The notes beneath the pieces were generated by a model. It saw only the letters and a program-made list of their open reading frames with translations, was not told where the DNA came from and did no database searches. This document shows, piece by piece, positions 23,270 to 34,739 of a stretch of 64,000 bases of DNA (positions are counted from its first letter, which is position 1; the number at the start of each line of letters is the position of its first letter). Source of the DNA: Icerya purchasi (lineage: Eukaryota; Arthropoda; Insecta; Hemiptera; Monophlebidae). The translations under genes and the position numbers were made by a program. The stretch is taken from positions 296,671,756 to 296,735,755 of the forward strand of contig CM077115.1 in the NCBI GenBank assembly GCA_039619475.1. Direction: 5' to 3'.

Positions 23270-23695
23270 CCCTTCCTCGTTTCCCCTGGTTTCTTGACTT
23301 TCCTTCCATGCGTCGCTCCAACATCTCTGCGATTTGCCGCTTGCGCTTTGGGCGCAGTTTGCTTCCTTCCTCGCTTTTCCGTTACTCTCTTGTGTCGTCT
23401 CCTTTTTGTCCATTGCACCCCTCCAACATCAAATTTGTGTGTGATCCCAATCACGTAATGTTCGAGTGTGTATCTGTTGTAACCAATCAAGCTGCTTTCT
23501 ACTCCTCCCTTTTACAAATTGGTATTCCCACTCCATACAGTGCTTCGTTCAATCTCTCCCTTCCTTCTCCTTCTATTGTTCAGGCTCCTGATTCCTTTTT
23601 GTCGGCTATCTCTGATCGTGTAAAGATCTAAGTTTCTTGCGTCTTTTTTCCTCTGCTCTTGGGCCAATGTCCTTGTAGACGATCCCCCCCCCCAA
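23270..23695 (+). mobile_element. Family A non-LTR element, 3' end (well preserved)
   Basis: The frame is open to the end of the family A protein: CRLRFGRSLLPSSLFRYSLV, then FVCDPNHVMFECVSVV (a Cys-His-Cys zinc-like motif), then IGIPTPYSASFNLSLPSPS, ending SFLSAISDRVKI and a stop near 23631. A short 3'UTR with CCTCTGCTCTTGGGCC follows, ending near a C-run at 23686-23694. Truncated at the 5' end. Confidence 0.8.
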
Positions 23696-23699
23696 ATGA

Positions 23700-24810
23700 T
23701 CAAAAACTGTATATGTGTAAATATTTAATGTATGTATGCACGTTGTATATATCTATGTATGTAATTGGGAAACAGCTCTAACAATTTTGATGAAATTCAC
23801 GAATTAATGGGGAGTTTCTCGAAATCGATTGTTCTGGAAAATGAAGGCAAATAGTATTCATATTAGTGATCGAATTTGTATTTTGGATTTAACGAAAAGT
23901 AAATTTAACAATTTGCTTATTTACCTCGTTAAATAGAAAATTAAGATTTCGTGAATATTTATTTGGCGATTTTAAATATTATACAACATGAAGTACACTA
24001 TCGAAATTGAAAAATACGACAACGTATCCAGTTGTAACTTTCGTATTACGTGCGTATCATTATTGTAACTTGTGGTGCTTACCAATCATTTAATTAATTT
24101 GTGAGCTCGAAATATATCCGAACAAAGCTCATAAACCGAAATTATCGTTTTACATTTATATTTTATTATTCGTTTCTGTTGCACTGTTATCAATATTTTA
24201 TTTGCACATTATCTGTCAATATCTTTCCTTCTGTCTTTATATATATATATACATTTTTCATTGTCAGATACATCAATAAAGAGTATAAGCGTAGAATTTA
24301 CTTGTTTGTCCGATTATCTTTTTATGATAAATTATATATAAACTAACTTAAAAAACGGAAAATCCAATAAAATAAACTAACGGAAAAAGTAGAAAAAAGA
24401 TGTGGAAAGAAAAAATACCACAAAAATAATTTATATATATATAAAATTTTATCAATAATAAACGGTAAAAAACAATGATACCAAATAATGAAACGGATAG
24501 TGATTTGGGGAACCGTCTAACAAATGCAGATCGGAAGAAATTGGTTTAATTGATAAATAATGAATAATATTTGAAAAAGGGAGGATTGGTGTTGTCTGAA
24601 ATTCAAATTTAGACACACCGCGTTTACCTTTTCTAAAATCTCTTTAGATTTCTTTTTTCCTAATTAGAAGTTAAGTGATTAATACCAGCTCTTCGTTCGA
24701 GAGGCTTCCTATGATTTCATTTCATATTCTATCTTTACCGGTCCGACATTGCGGGACCAGCTGAAATTCTTAACCGGCTATTCAACACCAATGAGACTAA
24801 GGGGGACGCT
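23700..24810. other. Intronic sequence without recognised features
   Basis: AT-rich, with a short (TA)n tract at 24240-24251. I see no coding or element signature. Confidence 0.4.
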
Positions 24811-24858
24811 CTTTCGGGCGCAGGCGAACTCAGATTTTTTTACAGACTATCTGCAGTG

Positions 24859-26427
24859 GTTTTTAAGAAATTCACTTTTTGCTGAAATGCAGTAAATTTT
24901 TTTTTCTTAAGCATAAGTTGACCGATTTTCTTAATTTTTCAGTATGTTGTAGACACATGGGAGGGACATCGTAGAAAAAATTAACAACCCCCTTCCCATC
25001 ATATTTGACCCTCCCCAAATTACACTTTTTAACATTGTTCATGTTTTTTCCTCAATGAAAATACATGGACACAAAATGAAACTGGCATTTTGTCAGATGT
25101 ATCTAAGACCCCTAAATAACATACATTTTGATAAAAAAAAATTTCCGGTGGGTCATGGTCAAATTAGCAAAAATGTAGCGTAAGTGAAAATTTTATTATA
25201 AACGGAGCTGTTTATGATATAATATAAATATATTTCACCTCTACATGCTGTTTATTTTAAATACAAAACCATGGACAAGAAACACCGACTACCCTGAGCC
25301 CTCTTATGGATCCTTGTAGCTCCCAATTCCGTAAAATTGAGTCAAAACGAGGTAATAATACTCTGGCAGACTCTCAAATAACAATGCAAGAAGTCTAATA
25401 TATGGAAAGAAATTTATTTATTTCAATATCCAGTAAAAATAAAATTGAAAACATCAATCCTCGTCGTTGTCTTCTTCGATCACCATCTCAGTCTCGAGTC
25501 ACCGGCGCGAATCTTTCGGGCGCAGATTCTTGAATAACGAAATAAAATCATGTAAAATATGTGTTTTGTGATTATATATGCATATATAACATGCTATAGG
25601 CGCGGAAAAACTAAATCGTTAACGAAGAACGGTATTTTTTGGACGGAATTTCTGATAGCAGTATTTGGTAACTCGTGTTTCTCACTAACCCAGATGATGA
25701 CGTTTAACGGATGACACCTGAAAATCACCGTAGGTGGTCTGTAAAAAGATCTGAGTTCGCCTGCGCCCGAAAGATTCGCGCCGGTGACCCGAGACTGAGG
25801 TGGTGATCGAAGAAGACAACGACGAGGATTAATGTTTTCAATTTTATTTTTACTGGATATTGAAATAAATAAATTTCTTTCCATATATTAGACTTCTTGC
25901 ATTGTTATTTGAGAGTCTGCCAGAGTATTATTACCTCATTTTGACTCAATTTTACGGAATTGGGAGCTACAAGGATCCATAAGAGGGCTCAGGGTAGTCG
26001 GTGTTTCTTGTCCATGGTTTTGTATTTAAAATAAGCAGCATGTACAGGTGAAATATATTTATATTATATCATAAACAGCTCCGTTTATAATAAAATTTTC
26101 ACTTGCGCTACATTTTTGCTAATTTGACCATGACCCACCGGAAATTTTTTTTTATCAAAATGTATGTTATTTAGGGGTCTTAGATACATCTGACAAAATG
26201 CCAGTTTCATTTTGTGTCCATGTATTTTCATTGAGGAAAAAACATGAACAATGTTAAAAAGTGTAATTTGGGGAGGGTCAAATATGATGGGAAGGGGGTT
26301 GTTAATTTTTTCTACGATGCCCCTCTCATGTGTTTACAATATACTGAAAAATTAAGAAAAACGGTCAACCTACGCTTTAGAAAAAAAAATTTATTGCATT
26401 TCAGTAAAAAGCGAGTTTCTTAAAAAC
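24859..26427. repeat. Large palindrome with 667-bp arms
   Basis: The left arm 24859-25525 and right arm 25761-26427 are reverse complements with scattered substitutions and equal lengths, around a 235-bp spacer (25526-25760). Landmarks shared in inverse order include CCATGGACAAGAAACACCGA, ATTTCCGGTGGGTCATGG, TTGGGGAGGG(T) and GGCGCGAATCTTTCGGGCGC. A third short copy of the spacer-side sequence (CTTTCGGGCGCAGGCGAACT onwards, 24811-24846) sits just outside the left arm. An open frame of 96 codons or so runs on the minus strand across arm and spacer (25594-25884). I recognise no protein family in it. Confidence 0.9.
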
Positions 26428-26429
26428 TA

Positions 26430-27780
26430 GGGAAGTGAGGGATCTGAAATTTCTGCCACGAATGTTCCTTGTGGTACCCACTTACCACCCAAATATCAAC
26501 CCGATACCTTTCTAGGGTAAATTTACCATTCTTAACCACTCATTTGTACTTCAGATTAAAAGAAAAGTTTTCTATCACCATTTAAGCGTTGTTTTTTCTG
26601 TTCGTGTACATGGTGAATTTCCCCATAATATTACTCTCAAACGAACTCTAGGGTGATCAATTTTTAATAACTTTTGTCCTTTATCGTATAATTTATTTAG
26701 ATTATGAAGTAGAAATTACCTACTTACTTTTTTTTGATATTTTGTTTTGAAATAACGTTTAATTATAGAGAAGATTTTTGACTTTTTAGTTATTATAGAT
26801 GTCACTTCATTTTGTTCACTATTTTAGTTTTTAGTCAAAACAAAAATTCTGGCTACAACTTTGCTAAAACTGTAAATATTCTAAACTCCAACCGTTGACG
26901 TTTGTTGTGTAAAAATTCTAAATTTGTGTTCTTCTTCTTAAAATTAAATAAAATAAAATGAAAATGGTATCTTTATCATATTTCGAAATCAAGTATTTAA
27001 TTTCTTTCTGATGCTAGTAGAGTGCTGACGCTCTTCAGCTTAGAATCTGAGTTACACTTACTGTTAATAGTAAATATTGTTCACTATATATTTAATGAGG
27101 GAATTCACTGTATAGCAACATGACCGGTTATAAAACGATTAAACATGTGCTTCTATGTGTTACTTCTATTAATTACCGTGAGAAATTGCCAAAATTCCAA
27201 ACTATTCCGCCCACTCATTATTTTAAAACACTAACATTATATTTAATATTACGTTCTTCTTTATTTTCTTTATAATTTGCCAAAAAAGCTTCGACAGCTA
27301 TACCCCCTTATTCAGTTAATGCGCGTATTGTTAGATCAACTTTGCAGAACAGACTTGTTTATTATTTCGCTAGCATGCATCCGATTTTAAAGAACAGACC
27401 CATAATTGCCCGAGTCGACCTTGTTCTATTAACGCACGTCTTCAAATCTAAAAAATACTGTACGTAATACCATCAAGTTGGTAGAACAAGTGGATGTTTG
27501 CCAAGCCAAATATGTATAAAAAAATAAAAAAATGGATATTTGGAAAAATTTGGAGGAAGAAGGAAGCATTAATTTACTAATGAATATATATTTCTTCTAT
27601 TTTTACTCATAGTTTAATAACATTCCAACTCCATATAATCAAAAAATAAAAATAAAAAGTTCAAACATTACATTTTAATTTTTATAAAATAAATTATAAG
27701 GTATGGATTTTATTTAATATTAATCGACTGAAAAAAAAATATATAAATAATAATGTTTTTATATAGTCTAAAATGTTTCA
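26430..27780. other. Intronic sequence without recognised features
   Basis: AT-rich and non-coding, with no repeat relationship that I could see to other parts of the window. Confidence 0.4.
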
Positions 27781-27912
27781 GTCAGGATAGTTCATTAGGC
27801 AATGTTGTTCCGTTCGGCTAAGATCTGATTGAAATCTCGCTGCTGCACACTAAAAATATAGAAAAAATTTCTCTTGCGCTGGGTTAACATCCATAGTTAA
27901 AAAAAAAAAAAC
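27781..27912 (+). mobile_element. tRNA-derived SINE-like copy
   Basis: Decayed tRNA-like head (GGATAGTTCATTAGGCAATG, with a weak B box near 27830), then GCTGCACACTAAAAATATAG, a body CTCTTGCGCTGGGTTAACAT and an A tail at 27898-27911. It aligns with the copy at 16.7 kb in both body and tail. Confidence 0.55.
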
Positions 27913-28261
27913 AGAAAACCTCTAAAAACTGTATACAATAATTGTTTTTTTTAATAAAATTGTTTTCATTTTCAATCATCCATACTTCTTACATTATAAG
28001 CAAAAAACAAATCAAATATTTTTAACAATACAGAATTGAATTTTTATCATTACTTTCATTTTTTTTTATTATTATTTTCACTGTACCGGCTTAAGAGGTC
28101 ATAAACAGCGCCAGTGACTTCCACTTTAACCTACCAAATGAATCAGGCCAATCCCTCCAACGAGAGAATCAGGACCGAGCAATTTTATCATCATTTTATT
28201 TTACTCTAGTAAAAATATAATTTCTATAATAAATCTAGATAATATTTCCACACATACATAT

Positions 28262-28590
28262 ATATATATATTAATTACAACGTAATTCTTAGGCTACCCC
28301 CCATTCAAAAATATGTCCCAATTTTATGTAACGCTTGTTATATTTTATAAGCTTTTGTTATTGTTATTTAACAAATGTCACAATTTTATGTAATGAAATA
28401 TGTAACGAAAAATGTAACGAAAAAATGTCCTAATTTTATATAATGAAAGTTAAATGTTATAATAGGATTTTTGTGGTTATGTTATTTTTTTTTTGTGTTG
28501 ATGGCAGTAAGAATTACGTTGTAAATTTTGATCATTTTATACAAAGTATAGAAGAGAAAGAGACAGAAATGAAAGCAAGAGGGGTCAAGG
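28262..28590 (+). mobile_element. MITE-like repeat with 17-bp inverted repeats (copy 2 of 3)
   Basis: TTACAACGTAATTCTTA near 28276 and TAAGAATTACGTTGTAA near 28508. The outer flank TCATTTTATACAAAGTATAG is conserved with the other two copies. This copy breaks off at GGTCAAGG (28590), where a sequence beginning CAGTGGCGGATCC takes over, so the hairpin end is missing. Confidence 0.8.
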
Positions 28591-28871
28591 ATACAGTGGC
28601 GGATCCACGGAGGGAATAGGGACCCCCCCCTAAAGAACCAAAGCCTCTATGAAAAAATTTGTTGTAACGGAGAAACTTAATTTATACTATAAAAGACTTG
28701 TATAAATGTTACCTATGGATTTAATTATAACTAATGTGTAATACTATTTTCTAGTAAAACTATTAAAGTTACGTTTTTATTTTATTTTAAACCCAACTGT
28801 CATCGATCTTTCGCTTTTCTTACTTTTTTTTAATTTTTATTTTGTAATGTAAATGAAATTAGATCAAAAAT

Positions 28872-28877
28872 AAATAT

Positions 28878-28938
<61 letters not shown>
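28872..28938. repeat. (TA)n microsatellite
   Basis: An almost uninterrupted dinucleotide tract of about 65 bp. Confidence 0.95.
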
Positions 28939-28943
<5 letters not shown>

Positions 28944-29242
28944 TACCTGCTCACAGACAAAGAATTAGGATCGGATTACTAACATAAATAAAAAAGAAGT
29001 AAAGTCTAAAACAAATACTATCTTTCTTACTATTCAAATTCTAAACTACCATTTTAGTTAGAATTTTATAATTTTTTTTATTTTTTACCTAACAATAAAA
29101 TAAAATTTAAATTAAATTGTAATAATTATGTATTTTTAAAACATTTTTAAATTTCTAAAGAGGTCGTTATTTAATTTTCTTTATGAAACAACGTATTTGT
29201 CAAATCTACTGCCTACCATAGAAGATATTACGTAATTATATA

Positions 29243-29263
29243 ACTCCCCCCCCCCCCCCCCCC
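29243..29263. repeat. Poly-C run
   Basis: About 20 consecutive cytosines at the upstream edge of the R1-clade element. The length may be unreliable in assembly. Confidence 0.85.
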
Positions 29264-29299
29264 AAATTTGCTCTGAAAATGTCAAACCATGGGGCCTAA

Positions 29300-31130
29300 A
29301 CTACAAATTAACGTTTCTGAAATCAAATAAACCAAACAATATTCTACTTTTCACAAAAAATAACGGAGATAAAATCACCAATGTGACAGAGAATCTAAAC
29401 TACTCCCTATCTTCTCTTTTTCCGTTAAACAGCACTGACAAAGGCAGCAACAAACAGAAAATACTACGAGAAAACTTTAAACTTCCCAAACAGGAAAACG
29501 TTGCTCACCCACATGTACTCCTCTTGGTACTTCCGCACTAAATAGCAGTATAAAAAATTTAAAAAACAACAAAGCTGCTTGACCTGACAATATTACATAT
29601 AAGACACTAAAATTAATCCAAAAGGTCTATCCAAAACTCCTTCCACTCCTATACAAAAAAATCTTCTTCTTAAACTATTTCCCTAAACCCTGACGCGAAG
29701 CAAATGTAATTCTACTTCATAAATCAAACAAAGATGCAAATCTCATAAGATCGCCCAATATGTCTTTTAAATACTATAAGCAAAATTTACGAAAAACTAT
29801 TAAAAATAGGACAACTTGCCATGTGAACTCAACAAACTTTTTAGATAAAAGACAATTTGGATTCAGACAAGATCTGTCCACAGAACATGCTGGTGAATTA
29901 TGTGATCAGCAAGATTAGCAGCAGCCTTAAGAAAAAACCAAACATTCTCGTCATAGAAGTGGATATCAAAAGAGACTTTGATAACTGCTGGCATCCTGCT
30001 TTGTTTGACATTTTAAGATCTATATTGATCAAAGACATACCATTGCTAAGTATACTGCTACTTTAAAAACAGATGTGTAACTATTCAAAACAGGTAATCA
30101 TAGTGCAAACACAGAAACCAATAAAGGCTGCCCACGGGACAGTGTTTTAGGTCCACTTTTCTGGAATATATTATTCAACTAAGCTCTACTATATGACAAG
30201 AATGTTGACCTTCGCGCATATGCAGATGACTTACACTATTCATAATAACGGACGATACAAAAATCAATCTCGAAAGAACAGCTAACAAAACGCTTGAGTT
30301 ACTCGGAGCCCGGCTAAATGAAGTGAAGTTTAATCTTTCAGTTGTAAAATGCTTTGTGTCTCTTTTCACAAACTCCCTGAAACTAAAAAGGAAAAATATT
30401 GAAGTACTTTACGGGGGGACCACTTTAAAAGTAGTCAAACATTTTAAATACCTAGGAGAGTTATATTAGACAATAAACTCTCCTTTCAACAACACATAGA
30501 CTACACCACATCTAAGTTGGACGCTAAATACTCTCAATTACTAAAAGTGTGCAGAAATACATGGGGCTTTGATTTTAAATACAGACTTGTACTGTACAAG
30601 TCACTTGTTCAGAACATTTCACTAGACCTAGACATTAACTATAGATCAATCATTTTTACCATAAAAATTTTGAATATATTAACGATTATGTCTATCAAAT
30701 AATGAACTTTCTACCTCCAATAAATCCTGTTCAGAACAGTTCCTACATGCTAATCTACCATGACTTACATATAAAAATATCACAAAAGACACATTAAAAA
30801 CTATTTCATATCCATATGGCAAAACTCCTGGGAAAATATTAGAACAGGCTTACAGTTAACACCTGACTTTTACACTACCCAACTCCTCACTGACCACGGA
30901 CACTTCGGAGCCTACTTAAAAAAAAAATACAAAATTACTAAAGACGACAAATGTGACTGGAGAAAATGAAAACGCCAATCATGTAATTTTTCACCGCAGT
31001 AAGTATGACGACTTCAGACACTTCAACATAAAAAACCACTTTAGCAAATAAATTTCAAAAATTCACTTCTTAGTTTTAAAACCAAAATTTACTGGCAAAA
31101 ATAACAACCTACAGTGATTTACATTACTCA
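29300..31130 (+). mobile_element. R1-clade non-LTR retrotransposon, degenerate
   Basis: A 5'-truncated element read in several frames. Parts in order: a pre-RT region (NITYKTLKLIQKVYPKLLP near 29590), FLDKRQFGFRQDLSTEHA (29838), NKGCPRDSVLGPLFWNILF (30122), the intact catalytic box AYADDLHY (near 30218), thumb NTWGFDFKYRLVLYKSLV (30550), and a C-terminal GHFGAYLKKKYKITKDDKC with a following H (near 30900). G-H-x-x-F-x-x-Y-L followed by a Cys-His motif is typical of the R1 clade C terminus. Multiple stops and frameshifts make it inactive. It lies in an intron, not in 28S rDNA. Confidence 0.82.
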
Positions 31131-31559
31131 GTTAAATAAAAAACATTCAAAATCTACTCATTAACACATATGTAGTAGTTTTCAATATTAATAACCGGAC
31201 AAGACAATCTAGTTTAATTGGTAAATCAAACCGAAATCAATCACACTTGCATCTTTCAGGAAAAAATAAAAAAAAATAAAAATATATATATATACTGTCT
31301 ATTAAATAAGTACATAGTGCATAACTCACCAGATCATGTAGTATTAAATTTCTCAAACCCTGATACAAAAAAAAAAAAAAAAAAATTAAAGTTTATTATT
31401 TAAGTTTTATTGTAAGAAGATTCTAGGTCAAGATTAAGCCTAACCTGCTTAGCTTGGCACCTTTGTACGCAAATTCGTATTGTAAAAAAAGCGCTATTAA
31501 AATACAGTTCTTAATAAAAAAAAAAAAAAACCCAATGTTTCTCTGGATCCGTCCCTGAT

Positions 31560-32495
31560 ATATATATATATATATATCAATAGCGAATATTCCGCTACTT
31601 TTGGCCATGCGATAGAGTAGTAAAGCAAACTGAAAAAAAAAAAGAAATCTGCCGATAAATCAACTTGGCTGAAGGAAGAAAACTATTTTTAGCCTGCCAA
31701 CAGAAATTTGAGAAGGCTTTATTTGAACATGCAGAGAAAAATACTTCTCATGTGTACTAGTCACTTTTTTCGAGTACAGAACTAGTTGAATTTCGATTTA
31801 ATGATCTGATCGCTTTCTCGTTTGTCAGGCACTCTGGGAGTACTTCTCCGATTTCAACGAATCGCCAAGAACATTTAAGAAGCTTACGCAAATATAACAA
31901 TAGTGTAAGAAATCAATCAGATTAAACGTTCGAATAATCAAGTACTTCTCTACTTTGGCAGACTGAAGAACGTGCTATGCACTGCAGACTTTTTTTTTAA
32001 CCTTCGCAATACTATTCTGCACAATTAAATATTATCGTGTTTTCACACTACGGCCAGCATTGCTGCGAAAGTTGAACTATACTAGCGTTATTTTATCATA
32101 GCGAAGTGACATGCACACGCCTGTATCAATGTTCTATCATAATGTTGATCCATAGCCAAGAAAATTACAAATGTAGAGAAAAATAGCGTCTTCGATGAAC
32201 AAAAGTTTATAAATGCCCTCGACGACATGTCCTGCTAGCGATAATCTGTTGACCGCGACAAACTGAAAATGGTACGGAAATGGCGAACCGGTGATATTAG
32301 ACTAACATTTTAGAAAAGTTTGTCAATGTGCTCGCGGACATATTCACTTTTAAATAAATGTTTTAATATAGTTGTAATTATTCCCTTCTAAATAGTATAC
32401 TTCACAATAACAATCAGAGTAGTTAAACGCCAAAAATATGCCTACTGAAAAAAGAAGAAATGACAGCGCCGAAGGGAAGAGAAAACAAGTTTACC
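31560..32495. other. Intronic sequence without recognised features
   Basis: Starts with a short (TA)n tract. No coding or repeat signature recognised. Confidence 0.35.
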
Positions 32496-32501
32496 ATCCA
32501 A

Positions 32502-32576
32502 TACCACGCGATAGCTTGGTTGCTAAAGCGCTCGACTTCTGTTACAGAGGTTTTGAGTTCGATCCCAGGCGACGAC
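32502..32576 (+). mobile_element. tRNA-like sequence, probable SINE head
   Basis: GCGATAGCTTGGTTGCTAAA near 32509 resembles an A box with D arm, and GAGTTCGATCCC (32560-32571) is close to a B box. The spacing is tRNA-like, but the acceptor stem does not pair convincingly and no CCA-ready 3' end is present. I read it as a SINE or tRNA pseudogene. Confidence 0.5.
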
Positions 32577-32579
32577 AGA

Positions 32580-33740
32580 ATTATTGCAGAAATTATTATA
32601 GAAATAATTAAATAACCGCTAATGGTCATGTGGAAAGCAATAACAACCTCCACGTATAGCACCATATGCGTTGGATGATGTATAGTATGCAAACGCATAC
32701 GGGGCTGCATTTTTGTATCGATAAGTCAAACGTTTACAATTAGTCCTTTCTATACGCTCACGTTGTATATTACAATTGCTGCAGGTATTGCTGGAACTAC
32801 AAGGTACTTCCCTTAACAGAAGGAGAGAGAGATTCAATATCACAGAACTGACAGACAAAAGGAAACAGACCAGAATTAAGGATGAAGAAACGCGAAATGT
32901 TTGAAGAACAGTTAGAGCCATCAAGCGTCAAAGCTAGTTGTATGTCGAGTGTTAATTCCATTTCAACGCATCCGGGGGGGGGGGGGGAATTAGGATTCGC
33001 CATTGAAATATATGTACACTTAGATTTCAAGAGATCGCAGTAATAATAACATTAAATTAAACATGTTTTAAAAAAATCGAATATCTATGGATAATGGTAA
33101 ATTATATAAAATTAAATAATTATAAGCGAGTAAATGCTAACAATAATGAACAGTCCTGGAAGAAATTTCTATGTTTTCCCTTTTCATAATAATCCATGCT
33201 TATTATTAAAATGCATTATGTCATTTACACTCGATGTCAACTTCGCTCCTCGGAATACGTCATTATCGAACTAAACGGATTATAGTGGATTTAAATTTAT
33301 AAAAGTACTCCTAGAAACAACTATAGCGCAGCCTAGTCGGCAAGTGTAGCAGTAGCGTACTCTAACAAGACGGCAGTTTGGAACTTATTGACCAACATAT
33401 TTTTAAATGTGGATCAAAATCACTTTAAACGATATTTTTTGGAAACCGGTGTTAAAAATAATTATTTCGCAAAGCACATTCAACATAATTAAATCCGCAG
33501 ACGGCTAATTTAGTAATTGAGTGAAATTAAAAATGGTCTTATTAGATCAAGAAACTGTAAAATTAGAGAACTAATGAAGCTAGTTTGAACCAATTAAAAA
33601 CTAAATTCTGCAGAAATATTTATAAAAATGAATATCCCCCCTATCATATATTGAAGAAATTGCAAAATATTAACTATTCTTACTTTTGATATTCCTTTTA
33701 GGGATGTTGCGTAATACCTTCGGTTGGGGACTCCCCCCCC
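32580..33740. other. Intronic sequence without recognised features
   Basis: Non-coding. Contains a G-run (32973-32986) and otherwise nothing I can name. Confidence 0.35.
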
Positions 33741-33744
33741 CCAA

Positions 33745-34530
33745 AAAAATTAATATTCCCTTTAAAAAACTGACAATAATACAAAATTTCGTCTTTCTTT
33801 CTTCACTTTATCCATTTTATAAGCGGAAGAACAATCGAGTACAAGTTTAACTGGCACACACTGTGGGCATTCTGCACACATTTACACCTCTCGTCGACCT
33901 TTTTATTTCTTTAGAACTCGTAATCTCAGTAATGGTAAAATGCATTTTATAATTGTTTTTATGCTTATTACTAGCGCGTGTATTAAAATCTATTTATTAA
34001 TGGTAAAACAGATATCACTAGCCTATTTTTTTCTATGATATTTTGTTAAATCAAATCGTTTTTAAATTGTTCAAATTAAAAATGTTGAAGATAAGGAGGG
34101 AACACGAGTTTCTAAATACTCTGTTTAATTTTAAAACAACGTAATGAAAATTTTAAAAAATGTAGCTCTGGAATTCACAAAATAAGTACATTTAAACGAT
34201 AGAGTTTATCATTTGATTTAATAAGTATCATAGAAAAAAATACCACACTGTGTAATTACTATTACTTATCCCAAATAAACAGACTCTAATACACACGCTG
34301 GTAATGACATAAAAAAAATTATAAAATGTATTTTACCATTAATGAGATTACGATCTGTAAAGAAATAAAAAGGTGAAGAAGTGTAAATGTGTGCAGAATG
34401 TTCACAATGTGTGCCAGTTAAACTTGTATTCGACTATTCTTCCACTTATAAAGTGGATGAATTGAAGAAAGAAAAACGAAATTTAGTATTTAAATTATGT
34501 TTTAAATTTTCCCTTTGAATAGTAGAAAAA
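33745..34530. repeat. Foldback element with arms of about 320 bp
   Basis: The left arm (about 33745-34065) and right arm (about 34205-34530) are diverged reverse complements. Matching landmarks are ACAAGTTTAACTGGCACACA with CACAATGTGTGCCAGTTAAA, CTTTTTATTTCTTT with AAAGAAATAAAAAG, and ATTTTTTTCTATGATA with TATCATAGAAAAAAAT. The loop is about 140 bp. Neither arm is coding. Such structures are typical of foldback or MITE-type elements. Confidence 0.8.
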
Positions 34531-34677
34531 AAAGGCAAAGGCAAACCTAATACTTGACTTTGGATTAGGGGGCAGTAGGAAAGTTCGCATTTTATGTCGC
34601 TAGAATTTGAGTAGCTTTTTAAATAATCGTCGGTAGTACATAAACAACGGGAGAGACTTTATTATTTTTTTATATAT

Positions 34678-34730
34678 CTTCTTTTGGGCACGCCAGCGGC
34701 TTTGACCCATCCGGGAGAACAGAAGAGACC
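34678..34730 (-). mobile_element. Family A 3'UTR remnant
   Basis: On the minus strand GGGTCAAAGCCGCTGGCGTG is almost the same as the 3'UTR of the copy ending at 5.83 kb. No coding part remains. Confidence 0.5.
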
Positions 34731-34739
34731 TAATACCAT

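Noticed and set aside
28594..31557. CAGTGGCGGATCC and inverted CAGGGACGGATCC as ends of one 3-kb transposon
   Set aside because: The flanking octamers (CAAGGATA and ATATATAT) do not match, and the right flank is a TA repeat. The ends may belong to separate short elements.
32502..32576. A functional tRNA gene
   Set aside because: A- and B-box-like sequences are present, but the acceptor stem does not pair and no anticodon arm is convincing.
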